A DNA stretch of 64,000 bases from Chryseomicrobium sp. FSL W7-1435 (GTDB lineage Bacteria > Bacillota > Bacilli > Bacillales_A > Planococcaceae): positions 992,001-1,056,000 of the forward strand of contig NZ_CP151997.1 in NCBI RefSeq assembly GCF_038595005.1, read 5' to 3'. The notes beneath the pieces are model-generated. The model was not told where the DNA came from. It did not search any database and saw nothing but the letters and a program-made list of their open reading frames with translations. Below, one piece after another: positions 44,256 through 53,187 of this stretch. The translations under genes were made by a program, and so were the position numbers. The first letter of the stretch is position 1. The number at the start of each line of letters is the position of its first letter.

Positions 44256-44286
44256 TTGACCTTCTCGTTACGTCAGGCTTTAGAGT
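44256..44286 (+). promoter_or_regulatory. MerR-type promoter with 19-bp spacer
   Basis: TTGACC and TAGAGT are separated by 19 bp, the over-long spacer typical of MerR-controlled promoters. CCT and AGG half-sites lie symmetrically inside it (TTCTCGTTACGTCAGG). It lies 22 bp before the MerR-family gene, implying autoregulation. Confidence 0.75.
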
Positions 44287-44307
44287 GAAATCAAGGAGGT
44301 GCTGAAG

Positions 44308-45060
44308 ATGCTTACAATCAAGCAACTTGCCGACATTTCAGGAGTGACGACACGGACACTGCGACACTATGATGAAATCGGCTTATTAAAACCAGCTGAG
44401 TTGTCAGACGCAGGCTATCGCCTTTATTCCGAGAAAGAGGTTGATCAGCTGCAGCAAATCCTGTTTTTTCGAGAACTTGAGTTTCCGTTACAAGTGATTT
44501 TGACGCTTTTGAAAGAGCAAAAATTTGATGAACTTTTAGTATTCGAAAACCATCGAAAGCTGCTTTTGAAGAAGCAAAAAAGGCTTACTGAAATCCTTGA
44601 GACACTTGAGAAAACGATTGAAGCGAAACGGGGAGGAAGTACGATGACAAATGAAGAGAAGTTTACGGGTCTGAAGACACGGTTAATTGCTGAAAATGAA
44701 GAACGCTATGGTGCGGAAGTGCGTGAAAACTATGGTGATGCTGTTGTTGATGCGAGCAATGCAAAAATGATGGGATTGTCAGAAGAAGACTTTCAACAGA
44801 TGAAGCATATCGAACTAGAATTGCTTGAAATTCTAAAACACGCAACACCAGCAAATGATGTGGAATCAAAAGAGGCTAAGCAACTTGTTGACCTTCATAA
44901 AGCATGGATTAGCTACACCTGGCCTCAGTATTCGGCCGATGCGCACAAAGGACTTGCAGAAATGTATGTGGCCGATGAGCGATTTAGTCACTATTACAAT
45001 CAACATGTTCCTGGTGCTGCCGAGTATTTACGAAACAGTATTCATCGGTGGGCTAAATGA
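44308..45060 (+). CDS. MerR-family activator with TipAS-like domain
   Basis: 250 residues. N-terminal MerR helix-turn-helix (TIKQLADISGVTTRTLRHYD), coiled-coil linker to about 110, then a TipAS antibiotic-recognition domain (EERYGAEVRENYGD ... RFSHYYNQHVPGAAEYL). Relatives (TipAL, Mta, SkgA) sense thiopeptides or other drugs and activate their own or exporter promoters. ATG at 44308 follows AAGGAGGTG. Confidence 0.87.
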   Translation: MLTIKQLADISGVTTRTLRHYDEIGLLKPAELSDAGYRLYSEKEVDQLQQILFFRELEFPLQVILTLLKEQKFDELLVFENHRKLLLKKQKRLTEILETLEKTIEAKRGGSTMTNEEKFTGLKTRLIAENEERYGAEVRENYGDAVVDASNAKMMGLSEEDFQQMKHIELELLEILKHATPANDVESKEAKQLVDLHKAWISYTWPQYSADAHKGLAEMYVADERFSHYYNQHVPGAAEYLRNSIHRWAK

Positions 45061-45063
45061 CAA

Positions 45064-45093
45064 AAAGATCTTGCTTCGGCAAGGTCTTTTTTT
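45064..45093 (+). terminator. Terminator after the MerR gene
   Basis: AGATCTTGC/GCAAGGTCT stem with a TTCG tetraloop and seven T. Confidence 0.85.
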
Positions 45094-45123
45094 GCTGAGA
45101 CATTTTTGAAGTTAAATTCAGAA

Positions 45124-45160
45124 GACAACTATGATATTCGATTTGACTATTATAGTTGTC
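45124..45160. promoter_or_regulatory. Inverted repeat upstream of the XRE gene
   Basis: GACAACTAT and ATAGTTGTC, perfect 9-base arms 19 nt apart, 42 bp before the XRE gene. A TTGACT -35-like element lies inside. Probable operator for the small regulator. Confidence 0.5.
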
Positions 45161-45201
45161 AAAATAACTACTATGTGTTACATTTAATGTGAGGTGAGGC
45201 T

Positions 45202-45408
45202 ATGAAAACGAAGCTGAAAGAATTGCGAGCCCGGCACGGCATCAATCAGACGGAGCTAGCCAAGCGAGCCAAGATATCTAGACAAACTGTTAGTTTAATC
45301 GAGCGAGAAGAATTTATGCCTTCATTATTGATAGCCACTAAAATATCACGTGTGTTTCAAGAGCCGATTGAAGAAATTTTTCAGTTTGACGAGGAGGAAT
45401 TAAAATGA
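45202..45408 (+). CDS. Small XRE-family helix-turn-helix regulator (YozG-like)
   Basis: 68 residues, essentially one HTH_3 domain: LRARHGINQTELAKRAKISR then RQTVSLIEREEFMPSLLIAT. Such regulators are commonly paired with a DUF3169 or DUF2178-type membrane protein, as here. Its stop overlaps the next gene by 4 bp. Confidence 0.85.
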   Translation: MKTKLKELRARHGINQTELAKRAKISRQTVSLIEREEFMPSLLIATKISRVFQEPIEEIFQFDEEELK

Positions 45409-46100
45409 AGAAAAACTTACTTAAAAACGGGATTTTTATGATACTTGGTGCTTTCACTGGATTTTTCATTACCACTTATTTTTTAGGAGATAATCCTACA
45501 TTCACATTTCCAGACTTAGCTGATCCATTTAGTGTGTCGCTGATGATCATGACTGCAGTATTGCTCATGTTTTCTGTTTTAGGCTACCTGAAAATAAAAC
45601 ATACAGCTTCCAAAACCTTCACGGGAGATGAAGAAGATCTCGTAGAAAGTAAAATGTATCGTTCCTATTCAGATGCCAGCTTGGCAAATTTAGTTGCAAT
45701 GGTTGCCAGCTTAGTAGGTATCTGTATAAGTATTCTCACAGAACAACCAATTTGGTTAGTGCTCTACTTTGTAGTGACATTGTTTAGTAGTGCGGCGGTA
45801 TCGTTCTTATTCCCGAGCTTAATGAAGCTAATGTACCCTGAGCGAGATTTACCTTCCATCACAGACAAAGATTACGCTCAAAAATTACTTGAAAAGTCGG
45901 ATGACGGTGAAAAGCATGTCATGTTAGGTGGTTTCTACAAATCTCACCAAACAACCAATTCCTTATTGTTCGCATCCATATTGTTATTGCTGTTTTACTC
46001 CATGGCCACTGGAAACTCTCAAGTAGCTGGGATTCTTATCATTGCGTTTGCTTTAATTACTATTAACACGCAGTACATGATCACTATCCGAAATAAATAA
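45405..46100 (+). CDS. DUF3169-family membrane protein
   Basis: 231 residues, about six helices, including a central charged segment (YPERDLPSITDKDYAQKLLE) typical of DUF3169. Function unknown; always seen with a small XRE regulator. Translationally coupled to it (ATGA). Confidence 0.75.
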   Translation: MKKNLLKNGIFMILGAFTGFFITTYFLGDNPTFTFPDLADPFSVSLMIMTAVLLMFSVLGYLKIKHTASKTFTGDEEDLVESKMYRSYSDASLANLVAMVASLVGICISILTEQPIWLVLYFVVTLFSSAAVSFLFPSLMKLMYPERDLPSITDKDYAQKLLEKSDDGEKHVMLGGFYKSHQTTNSLLFASILLLLFYSMATGNSQVAGILIIAFALITINTQYMITIRNK

Positions 46101-46110
46101 TTCCGTGATG

Positions 46111-46137
46111 AGACCTTGCTGTTGCAGGGTCTTTTTG
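46111..46137 (+). terminator. Terminator after the DUF3169 gene
   Basis: AGACCTTGC/GCAGGGTCT stem with TGTT loop and five T. Confidence 0.8.
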
Positions 46138-46253
46138 TGTGCGGAAAATAATCTAGTAGCTCTTGCCATTTCCAGAAACTATTCTAAAACCTAGACGTCT
46201 TTACTGAATATGGAAGATGATGGCGTGTTAGATTTTAGAGAGAGGTGAGACGG

Positions 46254-46517
46254 ATGGTCAAGATAATGAGCAATAAAAGTATTATTCGAATGTTGATAGC
46301 CTTAGCAATAGTTCTTATCGGAATGACAATTTTGGTTAGTTCCTATTCAATTGCTGGACTCGCACTCAGTATCATTGGTTTGCTAGTAGCTATTGTTTTA
46401 GTAAACCATTTACCTGAGGTCGCATTTGTAGCAATAGCTGTCCCAATTAGTATAGTAATTATTAAATTCTTGTACTTTATTTATTTTATCTACTCTTTGT
46501 TTAATTTTAGTTATTGA
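46254..46517 (+). CDS. Small hydrophobic membrane protein
   Basis: 87 residues, about three helices, nearly all hydrophobic. ATG at 46254 follows AGAGGTGA. Family not recognised. Confidence 0.55.
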   Translation: MVKIMSNKSIIRMLIALAIVLIGMTILVSSYSIAGLALSIIGLLVAIVLVNHLPEVAFVAIAVPISIVIIKFLYFIYFIYSLFNFSY

Positions 46518-46572
46518 TATTTTTTAGGGGAATTAAAAACTAGCAATCTTAAAATGGTAGAGGAGGGACCAT

Positions 46573-46941
46573 ATGAAAACATTGGCCTATTCTTATTTAA
46601 TTGTGAGCCACTTGATTTATCTTGGAACGATTTATGTCTGGTGGGAATTACTAGGAAGCGAGTTGATTTATGGCTATTCGGATTTGGCAGAGGGCAATCG
46701 ATGGAGTGAGCTTAGTGCACTTCAATTTCCTTGGTATTATCTGATAATTGTATTTTATCCTATACTGATGATTGCAGTGATGGTTGCCTGCTGGTGGTTA
46801 GTGGAAAGCAAACGAAAGTGGGCTATGTGGTTGAATTCTATTCCCCTTGTCGCTATGCTTGGAATCGGAATTTATGCTATGTACGTATTTCATTTTTATT
46901 TTGGATGGAATCTTTGGGAGTTGGTGAGGAGTTTTGTTTAG
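46573..46941 (+). CDS. Membrane protein, unknown
   Basis: 122 residues, four helices, rich in Trp and Tyr. ATG behind GAGGAGGG. Overlaps the next frame by 8 bp. Family not recognised. Confidence 0.6.
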   Translation: MKTLAYSYLIVSHLIYLGTIYVWWELLGSELIYGYSDLAEGNRWSELSALQFPWYYLIIVFYPILMIAVMVACWWLVESKRKWAMWLNSIPLVAMLGIGIYAMYVFHFYFGWNLWELVRSFV

Positions 46942-47275
46942 AAAGAATGCTATTAAGTTTTGTTTAATCCTATTACAGATTCTGTCGTTAACTTCACTGA
47001 TTTTCTGGCACGGATTTGATTACAATTTTCAAGACTGGGAGTGGATGACTTTTCGGATGAAAATCGTAACTCTCTTCACGACTTACTTTCCTATTCCGCT
47101 CTTTATTTTATTAATTAGTTCATGGTTTCAATTGAAGAAGAGACCAGTTTTAGCGTTGGTTCTTTCGACGATTCCTGTACTTTCTATAATAGTAGTCATT
47201 ATTATTACTATTTTTAATGCCATCTTGTTTTCTTTTTTGGTCCTTATCCTGGATTTCAATGAGCGGAAGGGATAG
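46934..47275 (+). CDS. Membrane protein, unknown, coupled to the previous gene
   Basis: 113 residues with three helices. It starts at TTG only 2 nt after GAGGAG and overlaps the previous gene, so translation probably depends on coupling; the start is uncertain. Confidence 0.5.
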   Translation: MFRKNAIKFCLILLQILSLTSLIFWHGFDYNFQDWEWMTFRMKIVTLFTTYFPIPLFILLISSWFQLKKRPVLALVLSTIPVLSIIVVIIITIFNAILFSFLVLILDFNERKG

Positions 47276-47287
47276 TTCCTTCCGCTC
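47261..47287. terminator. Hairpin between convergent genes
   Basis: Perfect 10-base stem GAGCGGAAGG/CCTTCCGCTC with a 7-nt loop. The T run is weak. Confidence 0.5.
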
Positions 47288-47294
47288 CTTCCAT

Positions 47295-47834
47295 TTAGAG
47301 AGACAAACGTTTAAAGTTCTTATTCTCTTTCTCCCAAGTAATCTCGAAAACATCCGGGTTGCTTAGTGACTGCCAACCTTTAAAACCAAAATCCGCTGAA
47401 ATAGAATGTAGAAGCAATGCTGCAAGATTCCCATGAGTGACTACGACACAATAGTCACCCTCACTTATTTCACCCTCATTTAGAACTTCGACAATTCGAG
47501 TGGTCGCTCCTACGCTAGATTCCCCGCCCTCGAAACTCAGAGAAGGATCAATAAACGTCTGTTCCAGTTTCTCTAACCAGTCAGGAAGATTAGTTGAACT
47601 TAAAACTCGCTCTTTCAAACGGTCATCAAGTTCAATCGGGATTTTCTTTAACTTTGAATACGCAAGAATCGTATCAACAGCACGAATATAGGGACTGGAT
47701 AAAATACGTGTAATGGGATAGTCAGCAAGAGCTGCTGCAAGATGATTTGCTTGAGTCAAACCTTCAGTAGTTAACGGTGCGTCAGGTTCTTGGCCAGTAG
47801 CAGAACAGTGTCGAATCAGCAGAAAAGAAGTCAT
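47295..47834 (-). CDS. Histidine phosphatase family protein
   Basis: 179 residues, phosphoglycerate-mutase-like fold. Catalytic RHC variant in FLLIRHCSATGQEPDAPL, second arginine in LSSPYIRAVDT, Glu in SFEGGESS and the final catalytic His in VVVTHGNLAALLL. RHC instead of RHG is a known variation. ATG behind GAGGAAA. Confidence 0.83.
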   Translation of the reverse strand: MTSFLLIRHCSATGQEPDAPLTTEGLTQANHLAAALADYPITRILSSPYIRAVDTILAYSKLKKIPIELDDRLKERVLSSTNLPDWLEKLEQTFIDPSLSFEGGESSVGATTRIVEVLNEGEISEGDYCVVVTHGNLAALLLHSISADFGFKGWQSLSNPDVFEITWEKENKNFKRLSL

Positions 47835-48026
47835 TTCGTTTCCTCATTTCTAATAACATAGTTACCAAAGTATACCAAAAATAGCTATATTGTTAGTAAG
47901 GTTTTGTGTAGTAAGGTTTTAAGTATAAAAAGATTGTAGAGGTTTTGAGATCTAGAATTCCACTGACTCAATCGAAAAACGCTTTTCTTAAGAGCAAAGA
48001 GAGTGCTTTCCCATAAAATTCCCCAC

Positions 48027-48075
48027 TTGACATCTCATTGAGCTGCCTTTATTCTATGTGTAACCGGTTACACAT
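48027..48075 (+). promoter_or_regulatory. Sigma-A promoter and RbsR operator of the ribose operon
   Basis: TTGACA at 48027-48032, 17-bp spacer, TATTCT at 48050-48055. Overlapping the expected transcription start is a perfect 20-bp palindrome, ATGTGTAACCGGTTACACAT (48056-48075), of the LacI-family type. Binding of RbsR there would block transcription. It lies about 420 bp before rbsR, so the mRNA has a long leader. Confidence 0.85.
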
Positions 48076-48138
48076 GTCTTGAGAGAAGCAAAAGCATTGA
48101 GATTAAAGATGGTTTTGAGGGTTGGAGATAGTATTCAA

Positions 48139-48417
48139 TCATCAGAACGGGTTTTTCGCTCATCACGAATTTTAACCGCTCATCAGAACGAGGAAATCGA
48201 TCATCACGAATTTTAACCGATCATCAGAATGGGTTTTTCGCTCATCAGAATGAGGAAATCCATCATCACGAATCTAAATCGATCATCAGAATGGGTTTTT
48301 CGCTCATCAGAACGAGGAAATCCATCATCACGAATTGTAATCGCTCATCAGAACGGGTTTTTCGCTCATCAGAACGAGGAAATCCATCATCACGAATATC
48401 ATTCGCTCATCACAACC
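48139..48417. repeat. Tandem array in the rbs leader: 62-bp units of 21+21+20 nt
   Basis: Units combine CGCTCATCAGAACGGGTTTT, CGCTCATCAGAACGAGGAAA and CCATCATCACGAATTTTAAT types. Identical positions recur at 48222, 48284 and 48346 (62-bp steps), and the first, shorter unit begins at 48140. The array fills most of the space between the operator and rbsR and lies inside the leader RNA. Confidence 0.88.
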
Positions 48418-48491
48418 CGCTCCAAGGGCACAACCCAAATGTCACAAGCCCTAACCAACCAAAACCCCAACCCAAAAGGAGGCGAAATCAC

Positions 48492-49478
48492 ATGGCAACG
48501 ATTCGAGATGTAGCAAAACACGCAGGCGTATCAGTTGCCACGGTTTCTCGCTATCTAAACGGCAAAGGTTATGTGAGCACGGATACGGCGAAAGCAGTTC
48601 AAGCGGCTATTGCAGAGTTAAGTTATGAAATGAATGCGGTCGCCCGAAGCTTGACTACGAAACAGTCTAACCTGATTGGCCTTATTCTACCGGATATCAC
48701 CAACCCGTTCTTTCCAGAACTAGCGCGTGCAGTCGAAGATGTGGCACTCACGTATGGCTACACGGTGGTCTTGTGTAACTCAGACGAAAATCCGATAAAA
48801 GAAAAAAACTATATAGAAACACTCGAAAAGAAATACGTGGCTGGCTTCATCGTCACATCCAGTCAGCAGAATCGAGAACTTTACATGAAGTTGAACAAGC
48901 CCATGGTGGCTCTTGACCGACCGATTGATTCATCGATTCCCTGTGTAATTTCAAGCAATCGACAAGGCGTGAAAGAAAGCACGAGAAGCTTGATTGAAAG
49001 CGGCAGCCAACAAGTGCTGTTCGTGGAAGGTCCAGATTATATTCAATCGGCAAGTGAGCGAAAGCAAGGATTTGAAGAAGCGATGCTGGAAGCGCCAAAC
49101 GTGACAGAGCATCACATTCAAGCCAACTTTCACTTCGATGAATCGTATGAAAAAGTCAAAGCCTACTTGATCAATCATCCCGAAGTAGACGGAATTGTGA
49201 CTAGCAGTGACGTGGCAGCGCTTGGTGCTATTCGTGCCTGTACAGAACTAGGGAAAGCAATCCCTGAAGACATTCAAATTATCGGCTTTGATGGCATTCA
49301 ACTTGGAGAAATGCTGTCACCACCGCTTTCGACTGTACGGCAAGACATCTACAAGCTTGGCGCCATGGCCGCTCGCATATTGATCAAACAAGTGGAAAAC
49401 GAACCACTCGAAAAAATGTACTACGAAGTTCCGGTTGAAATCGTTCACCGGGGAACGACAAGGAGTGAGACATCATGA
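48492..49478 (+). CDS. rbsR: Ribose operon repressor, LacI family
   Basis: 328 residues. N-terminal LacI helix-turn-helix (MATIRDVAKHAGVSVATVSR YLNG region) and a periplasmic-binding-like effector domain (NLIGLILPDITNPFFPELAR ... IIGFDGIQLGEMLSPPLSTV). ATG at 48492 behind AAAAGGAGG. The open frame to 48291 only translates the tandem repeats and is rejected. First gene of the ribose operon; overlaps rbsK by 4 bp. Confidence 0.92.
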   Translation: MATIRDVAKHAGVSVATVSRYLNGKGYVSTDTAKAVQAAIAELSYEMNAVARSLTTKQSNLIGLILPDITNPFFPELARAVEDVALTYGYTVVLCNSDENPIKEKNYIETLEKKYVAGFIVTSSQQNRELYMKLNKPMVALDRPIDSSIPCVISSNRQGVKESTRSLIESGSQQVLFVEGPDYIQSASERKQGFEEAMLEAPNVTEHHIQANFHFDESYEKVKAYLINHPEVDGIVTSSDVAALGAIRACTELGKAIPEDIQIIGFDGIQLGEMLSPPLSTVRQDIYKLGAMAARILIKQVENEPLEKMYYEVPVEIVHRGTTRSETS

Positions 49479-50347
49479 TTACAGTCATCGGCAGCATCAA
49501 TATGGACCTCGTCGTCCGCACAGACAATTTTCCGAAACAAGGAGAAACACGACTGGGCGATTTGTTTGCAACAATTCCAGGAGGAAAAGGGGCCAACCAA
49601 GCAGTCGCAGCCGCTCGATTAGGTGCTGAAGTCACAATGCTAGGCGTTGTTGGCAAGGATGCTTTTGGCCAAGAGCTAACAAAAACGCTTCAAGACGAAG
49701 GAATTCACACAACAGCTATCCAAAGTGTGGATGAACCGACCGGTATCGCAAACATTCTTGTCTCTAATCAAGACAACCGCATTATCGTTGTACCAGGTGC
49801 CAATCATGTATGGGATGAGCAGATGGTTGCTGAAATGAAGCGACTCATTCCAAAAAGCAAAGTAGTCATCTTTCAATTAGAGATCCCAATCGACATGGTG
49901 AAAAAAGGGCTAGCCATTTGTCAGGAGCACAGCGTACAGGCGATTCTCAACCCTGCACCGACAGATGCCTTCACAGAAGAATTGCTGCACTTCAACGCAC
50001 TGCTGACTCCAAATGAATCAGAAGCAGAAACGATATGGGGTTCAGAGTGGAAACAAAAAATCAAAGCGCTACCAAATAAAGTCGTTGTCACCCTCGGAAA
50101 AGAAGGGGCGATGTATCCAAGTGAAGTGTCTGATGAATATGTAACCGGTTACCCAGTCGAAGTAGTCGACACAACGGGAGCTGGAGATACATTCAATGGA
50201 GCACTTGCTTATGGACTTGCGCAAGACTGGAATCTAGCAAAATCAATTGAATTTGCCAATGCGGCTGCCTCTCTTTCAGTAGAAGCACTTGGGGCACAGA
50301 CGGGAATGCCAAACGTCGATTCCGTTTTAGAAAGGATGAGACGATGA
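49475..50347 (+). CDS. rbsK: Ribokinase
   Basis: 290 residues, PfkB family. ITVIGSINMDLVVRTDNFPK start, GGKGANQAVAAARLGA motif, and DTTGAGDTFNGALAYGLA with the catalytic Asp. Phosphorylates ribose to ribose-5-phosphate. A near copy of the RbsR operator core, TGTAACCGGTTACCCA, occurs within the gene at about 50140. Confidence 0.93.
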   Translation: MITVIGSINMDLVVRTDNFPKQGETRLGDLFATIPGGKGANQAVAAARLGAEVTMLGVVGKDAFGQELTKTLQDEGIHTTAIQSVDEPTGIANILVSNQDNRIIVVPGANHVWDEQMVAEMKRLIPKSKVVIFQLEIPIDMVKKGLAICQEHSVQAILNPAPTDAFTEELLHFNALLTPNESEAETIWGSEWKQKIKALPNKVVVTLGKEGAMYPSEVSDEYVTGYPVEVVDTTGAGDTFNGALAYGLAQDWNLAKSIEFANAAASLSVEALGAQTGMPNVDSVLERMRR

Positions 50348-50730
50348 AAAAACACGGGATTCTAAATCGCGAACTTGCGGGGATATTTGCAACGATGGGG
50401 CACACCGATCAACTTGTCATTGCCGATTGCGGATTACCCATCCCTGAAGGTGTAAAATGTATCGATCTTTCTTATACGCTAGGGAAACCTTCATTTCTCG
50501 ATATCGTGGAAGCGGTAACAGCAGATTTTCAGGTCGAAAAAGCAATTGTTGCCAACGAACTTCCTCAATTCAATGACGATGTTCATTATAAGCTAGATGG
50601 TCAATTTGAATTAACTTACATGTCGCACGAAGCCTTTAAACAACAAACCAAGCATGCCAAAGTTATTATACGGACAGGCGAAGCAACACCTTACGCCAAC
50701 ATCATCCTGCAGTCCGGGGTCATTTTTTAA
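50344..50730 (+). CDS. rbsD: D-ribose pyranase
   Basis: 128 residues. MKKHGILNRELAGIFATMGH start with the conserved His, DCGLPIP, and the C-terminal TGEATPYANIILQSGVIF. Converts beta-pyranose to furanose forms of ribose for ribokinase. Overlaps rbsK by 4 bp. Confidence 0.93.
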   Translation: MKKHGILNRELAGIFATMGHTDQLVIADCGLPIPEGVKCIDLSYTLGKPSFLDIVEAVTADFQVEKAIVANELPQFNDDVHYKLDGQFELTYMSHEAFKQQTKHAKVIIRTGEATPYANIILQSGVIF

Positions 50731-50745
50731 ACGGAGGTGAAACGT

Positions 50746-52236
50746 ATGTTAGAAATGAAAGGAATCACCAAGTCCTTTAGTGGCAATACCGTCTTGCGCG
50801 ATGTGCAGTTTGACCTTGTACCAGGTGAAATCCACGCGCTAATGGGAGAGAACGGTGCAGGCAAATCAACAATGATGAAAGTGTTGACCGGTATCCACCC
50901 AAAAGACGCAGGGACGATTCATTGGAAAGGTGAAGAAGTAGCTTTTAAGTCTCCTCAAGAGGCGGAAGCAAAAGGCATTGCAGTCATTCACCAAGAACTC
51001 AATATTCTTCCTTACTTATCAATCGCTGAAAACTTATTTCTAGGTAAAGAACACACAATTGGTAAAACAGGTATCTTGAAAACGAAGAAGATGGAGACGG
51101 AAGCGAAATCCCGATTGGCAGCACTGGGATTGAACATCGATCCGGCAGCTGAAGCGGCTACGTTATCAGTAGGCCAACAACAAATCGTGGAAATTTCTCG
51201 TGCCTTGTCTTCAAATGCAGAAGTCATCATCATGGATGAACCGACAGCAGCTCTCACAGACCGAGAAATCGACCAATTGTTCAAAACGGTTCGTTCGCTC
51301 AAAGAAAAAGGCGTAGCGTTCATTTATATTTCGCACCGAATGGAAGAAATCTTTGCTCTTTGCGACCGCATCACAGTCCTTCGTGATGGCGAATGGGTAG
51401 GTGTAAAAAACATTGCAGAAACGAGTTTTGAAGAAATCGTTCAGATGATGGTAGGGCGAGCCCTTGGTGATCGTTTTCCAACTCGTAACGTACAACTCGG
51501 TGAAACGGTGTTGGAAGTGAACAGCTTGGCACGAGCCCCTTATTTCGAAAACATTTCGTTCGATGTTAAAAAAGGTGAAATCGTTGCTATAGCAGGTTTG
51601 ATGGGAGCAGGTCGCACAGAAATCGTGCAATCTCTTTTCGGCTATCGCAAACCGTCAGCAGGTGAAGTCAAAATTGATGGCAAAGCTGTCAAAATTCGCA
51701 CACCACATGATGCCATTCAACACGGCTTAGCCTATGTGACAGAGGATCGTAAAAGTGAAGGTCTCATTCTGGACTTCAGTGTGGAGCAAAACATCAGTTT
51801 ATCGAACTTCCCGACCTTGTCTTCCAACGGGATGATGTCCAGTAAAAAAGAACGAGATTTATTTGATCGTATGAAAGAACGGTTGGGTATTCGCACTTCT
51901 AGCCCAGAGCTCCCTGTGAAATCACTGAGCGGTGGGAATCAGCAAAAGGTTGTGTTGTCCAAATGGTTGGGTACCAATCCTTCCATCCTGATCTTAGATG
52001 AGCCAACAAGAGGTGTGGATGTAGGAGCGAAAAAAGAGATTTACTCGATTATGAATGAACTTGCGGAAAAAGGCGTGGCGATTGTGATGATTTCCTCAGA
52101 ATTGCCGGAAGTGCTTGGGATGGCGGATCGAGTACTGGTCATGCATGAAGGCAAACTGACTGCTAATCTCGCCAATCAGCAATTGACACAAGAACAAGTC
52201 ATGCATTATGCAACAGGAGGTGGAACGCGTGTCTAG
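50746..52236 (+). CDS. rbsA: Ribose ABC importer ATP-binding protein
   Basis: 496 residues, two ABC domains as in sugar importers. First Walker A GENGAGKSTMMK and signature LSVGQQQIVEIS with LIMDEPTAAL-type Walker B; second domain has the degenerate GLMGAGRTE loop, LSGGNQQKV and ILDEPTRGVDVG. ATG at 50746 follows GGAGGTG. Confidence 0.93.
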   Translation: MLEMKGITKSFSGNTVLRDVQFDLVPGEIHALMGENGAGKSTMMKVLTGIHPKDAGTIHWKGEEVAFKSPQEAEAKGIAVIHQELNILPYLSIAENLFLGKEHTIGKTGILKTKKMETEAKSRLAALGLNIDPAAEAATLSVGQQQIVEISRALSSNAEVIIMDEPTAALTDREIDQLFKTVRSLKEKGVAFIYISHRMEEIFALCDRITVLRDGEWVGVKNIAETSFEEIVQMMVGRALGDRFPTRNVQLGETVLEVNSLARAPYFENISFDVKKGEIVAIAGLMGAGRTEIVQSLFGYRKPSAGEVKIDGKAVKIRTPHDAIQHGLAYVTEDRKSEGLILDFSVEQNISLSNFPTLSSNGMMSSKKERDLFDRMKERLGIRTSSPELPVKSLSGGNQQKVVLSKWLGTNPSILILDEPTRGVDVGAKKEIYSIMNELAEKGVAIVMISSELPEVLGMADRVLVMHEGKLTANLANQQLTQEQVMHYATGGGTRV

Positions 52237-53173
52237 TACAGCATCAAAGCAAGGTCTGGTTCAAAAATTGGTTCCGTTCCTAGGACTATTTTTGATCATT
52301 ACAATCATCACTATTTTAAATCCCGATTTCTTATCGGTGAACAATTTACTTAATGTCCTTCGTCAAGTCTCCATCAACGCGATCATTGCGTTTGGGATGA
52401 CGTTCGTTATTTTGACAGGCGGAATTGATTTATCGGTTGGGTCTATTTTGGCGCTAACAGGTGCCGTTACAGCAGGAATGATGGCAGGTGGTACGGATCC
52501 AGTTCTCGCCATGCTACTTGGGTTGATTCTAGGAGCACTACTTGGTGCCGTGAATGGCGTATTAATTGCCAAAGGAAATGTAGCACCATTCATTGCCACT
52601 CTTGCTACGATGACTATTTATCGTGGATTGACACTCGTTTATACGGAAGGTCGCCCGATTTCAGGTCTTGGTGATTCACTTACTTTCCAACTGCTTGGGA
52701 AAGGCTATTTCTTTGATATTCCGATTCCGGTTGTCACGATGTTGATCAGCTTTGGAATCTTGTACTTTATTTTGAAGAAAACAACTTTCGGCCGCCGCGT
52801 TTATGCGGTCGGTGGAAACGAAGAAGCTTCTAAGCTATCTGGTATTAAAACAGGTCGCATCAAGATTTATGTCTATGCTTTAACAGGCTTCTTCTCTGCA
52901 CTTGCTGCATTGATTTTGACATCACGTTTAAATTCAGCACAGCCGACAGCCGGCCAAATGTTTGAGCTCGATGCCATCGCAGCGGTCGTTCTCGGTGGCA
53001 CAAGCCTGACTGGTGGCCGTGGTTGGATTGTTGGTACTTTAATCGGGGCATTAATTATCGGTGTCCTCAACAATGGGTTAAATCTTATTGGGGTTTCGTC
53101 CTTTTTCCAGCAAGTTGTTAAAGGGCTTGTCATACTATTCGCGGTCTTGATCGACCGTAAAAAATTGATTTAA
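52229..53173 (+). CDS. rbsC: Ribose ABC importer permease
   Basis: 314 residues, about ten helices; NALIAFGMTFVILTGGIDLS-like core (IIAFGMTFVILTGGIDLSVG) and GGNEEASKLSGIKTGRIK coupling loop. GTG at 52229 is chosen for its GGAGGTGG ribosome binding site; overlaps rbsA by 8 bp. Confidence 0.92.
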   Translation: MSSTASKQGLVQKLVPFLGLFLIITIITILNPDFLSVNNLLNVLRQVSINAIIAFGMTFVILTGGIDLSVGSILALTGAVTAGMMAGGTDPVLAMLLGLILGALLGAVNGVLIAKGNVAPFIATLATMTIYRGLTLVYTEGRPISGLGDSLTFQLLGKGYFFDIPIPVVTMLISFGILYFILKKTTFGRRVYAVGGNEEASKLSGIKTGRIKIYVYALTGFFSALAALILTSRLNSAQPTAGQMFELDAIAAVVLGGTSLTGGRGWIVGTLIGALIIGVLNNGLNLIGVSSFFQQVVKGLVILFAVLIDRKKLI

Positions 53174-53187
53174 GGGGAGAAGTTCAC

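Noticed and set aside
48139-48417. Possible CRISPR array
   Set aside because: Units are contiguous and degenerate with no unique spacers, and no cas genes are present. It is an ordinary tandem repeat.
48291-49478. Longer rbsR ORF with 67 extra N-terminal residues
   Set aside because: The extra part only translates the tandem repeat; the HTH begins at 48492 behind a strong ribosome binding site.
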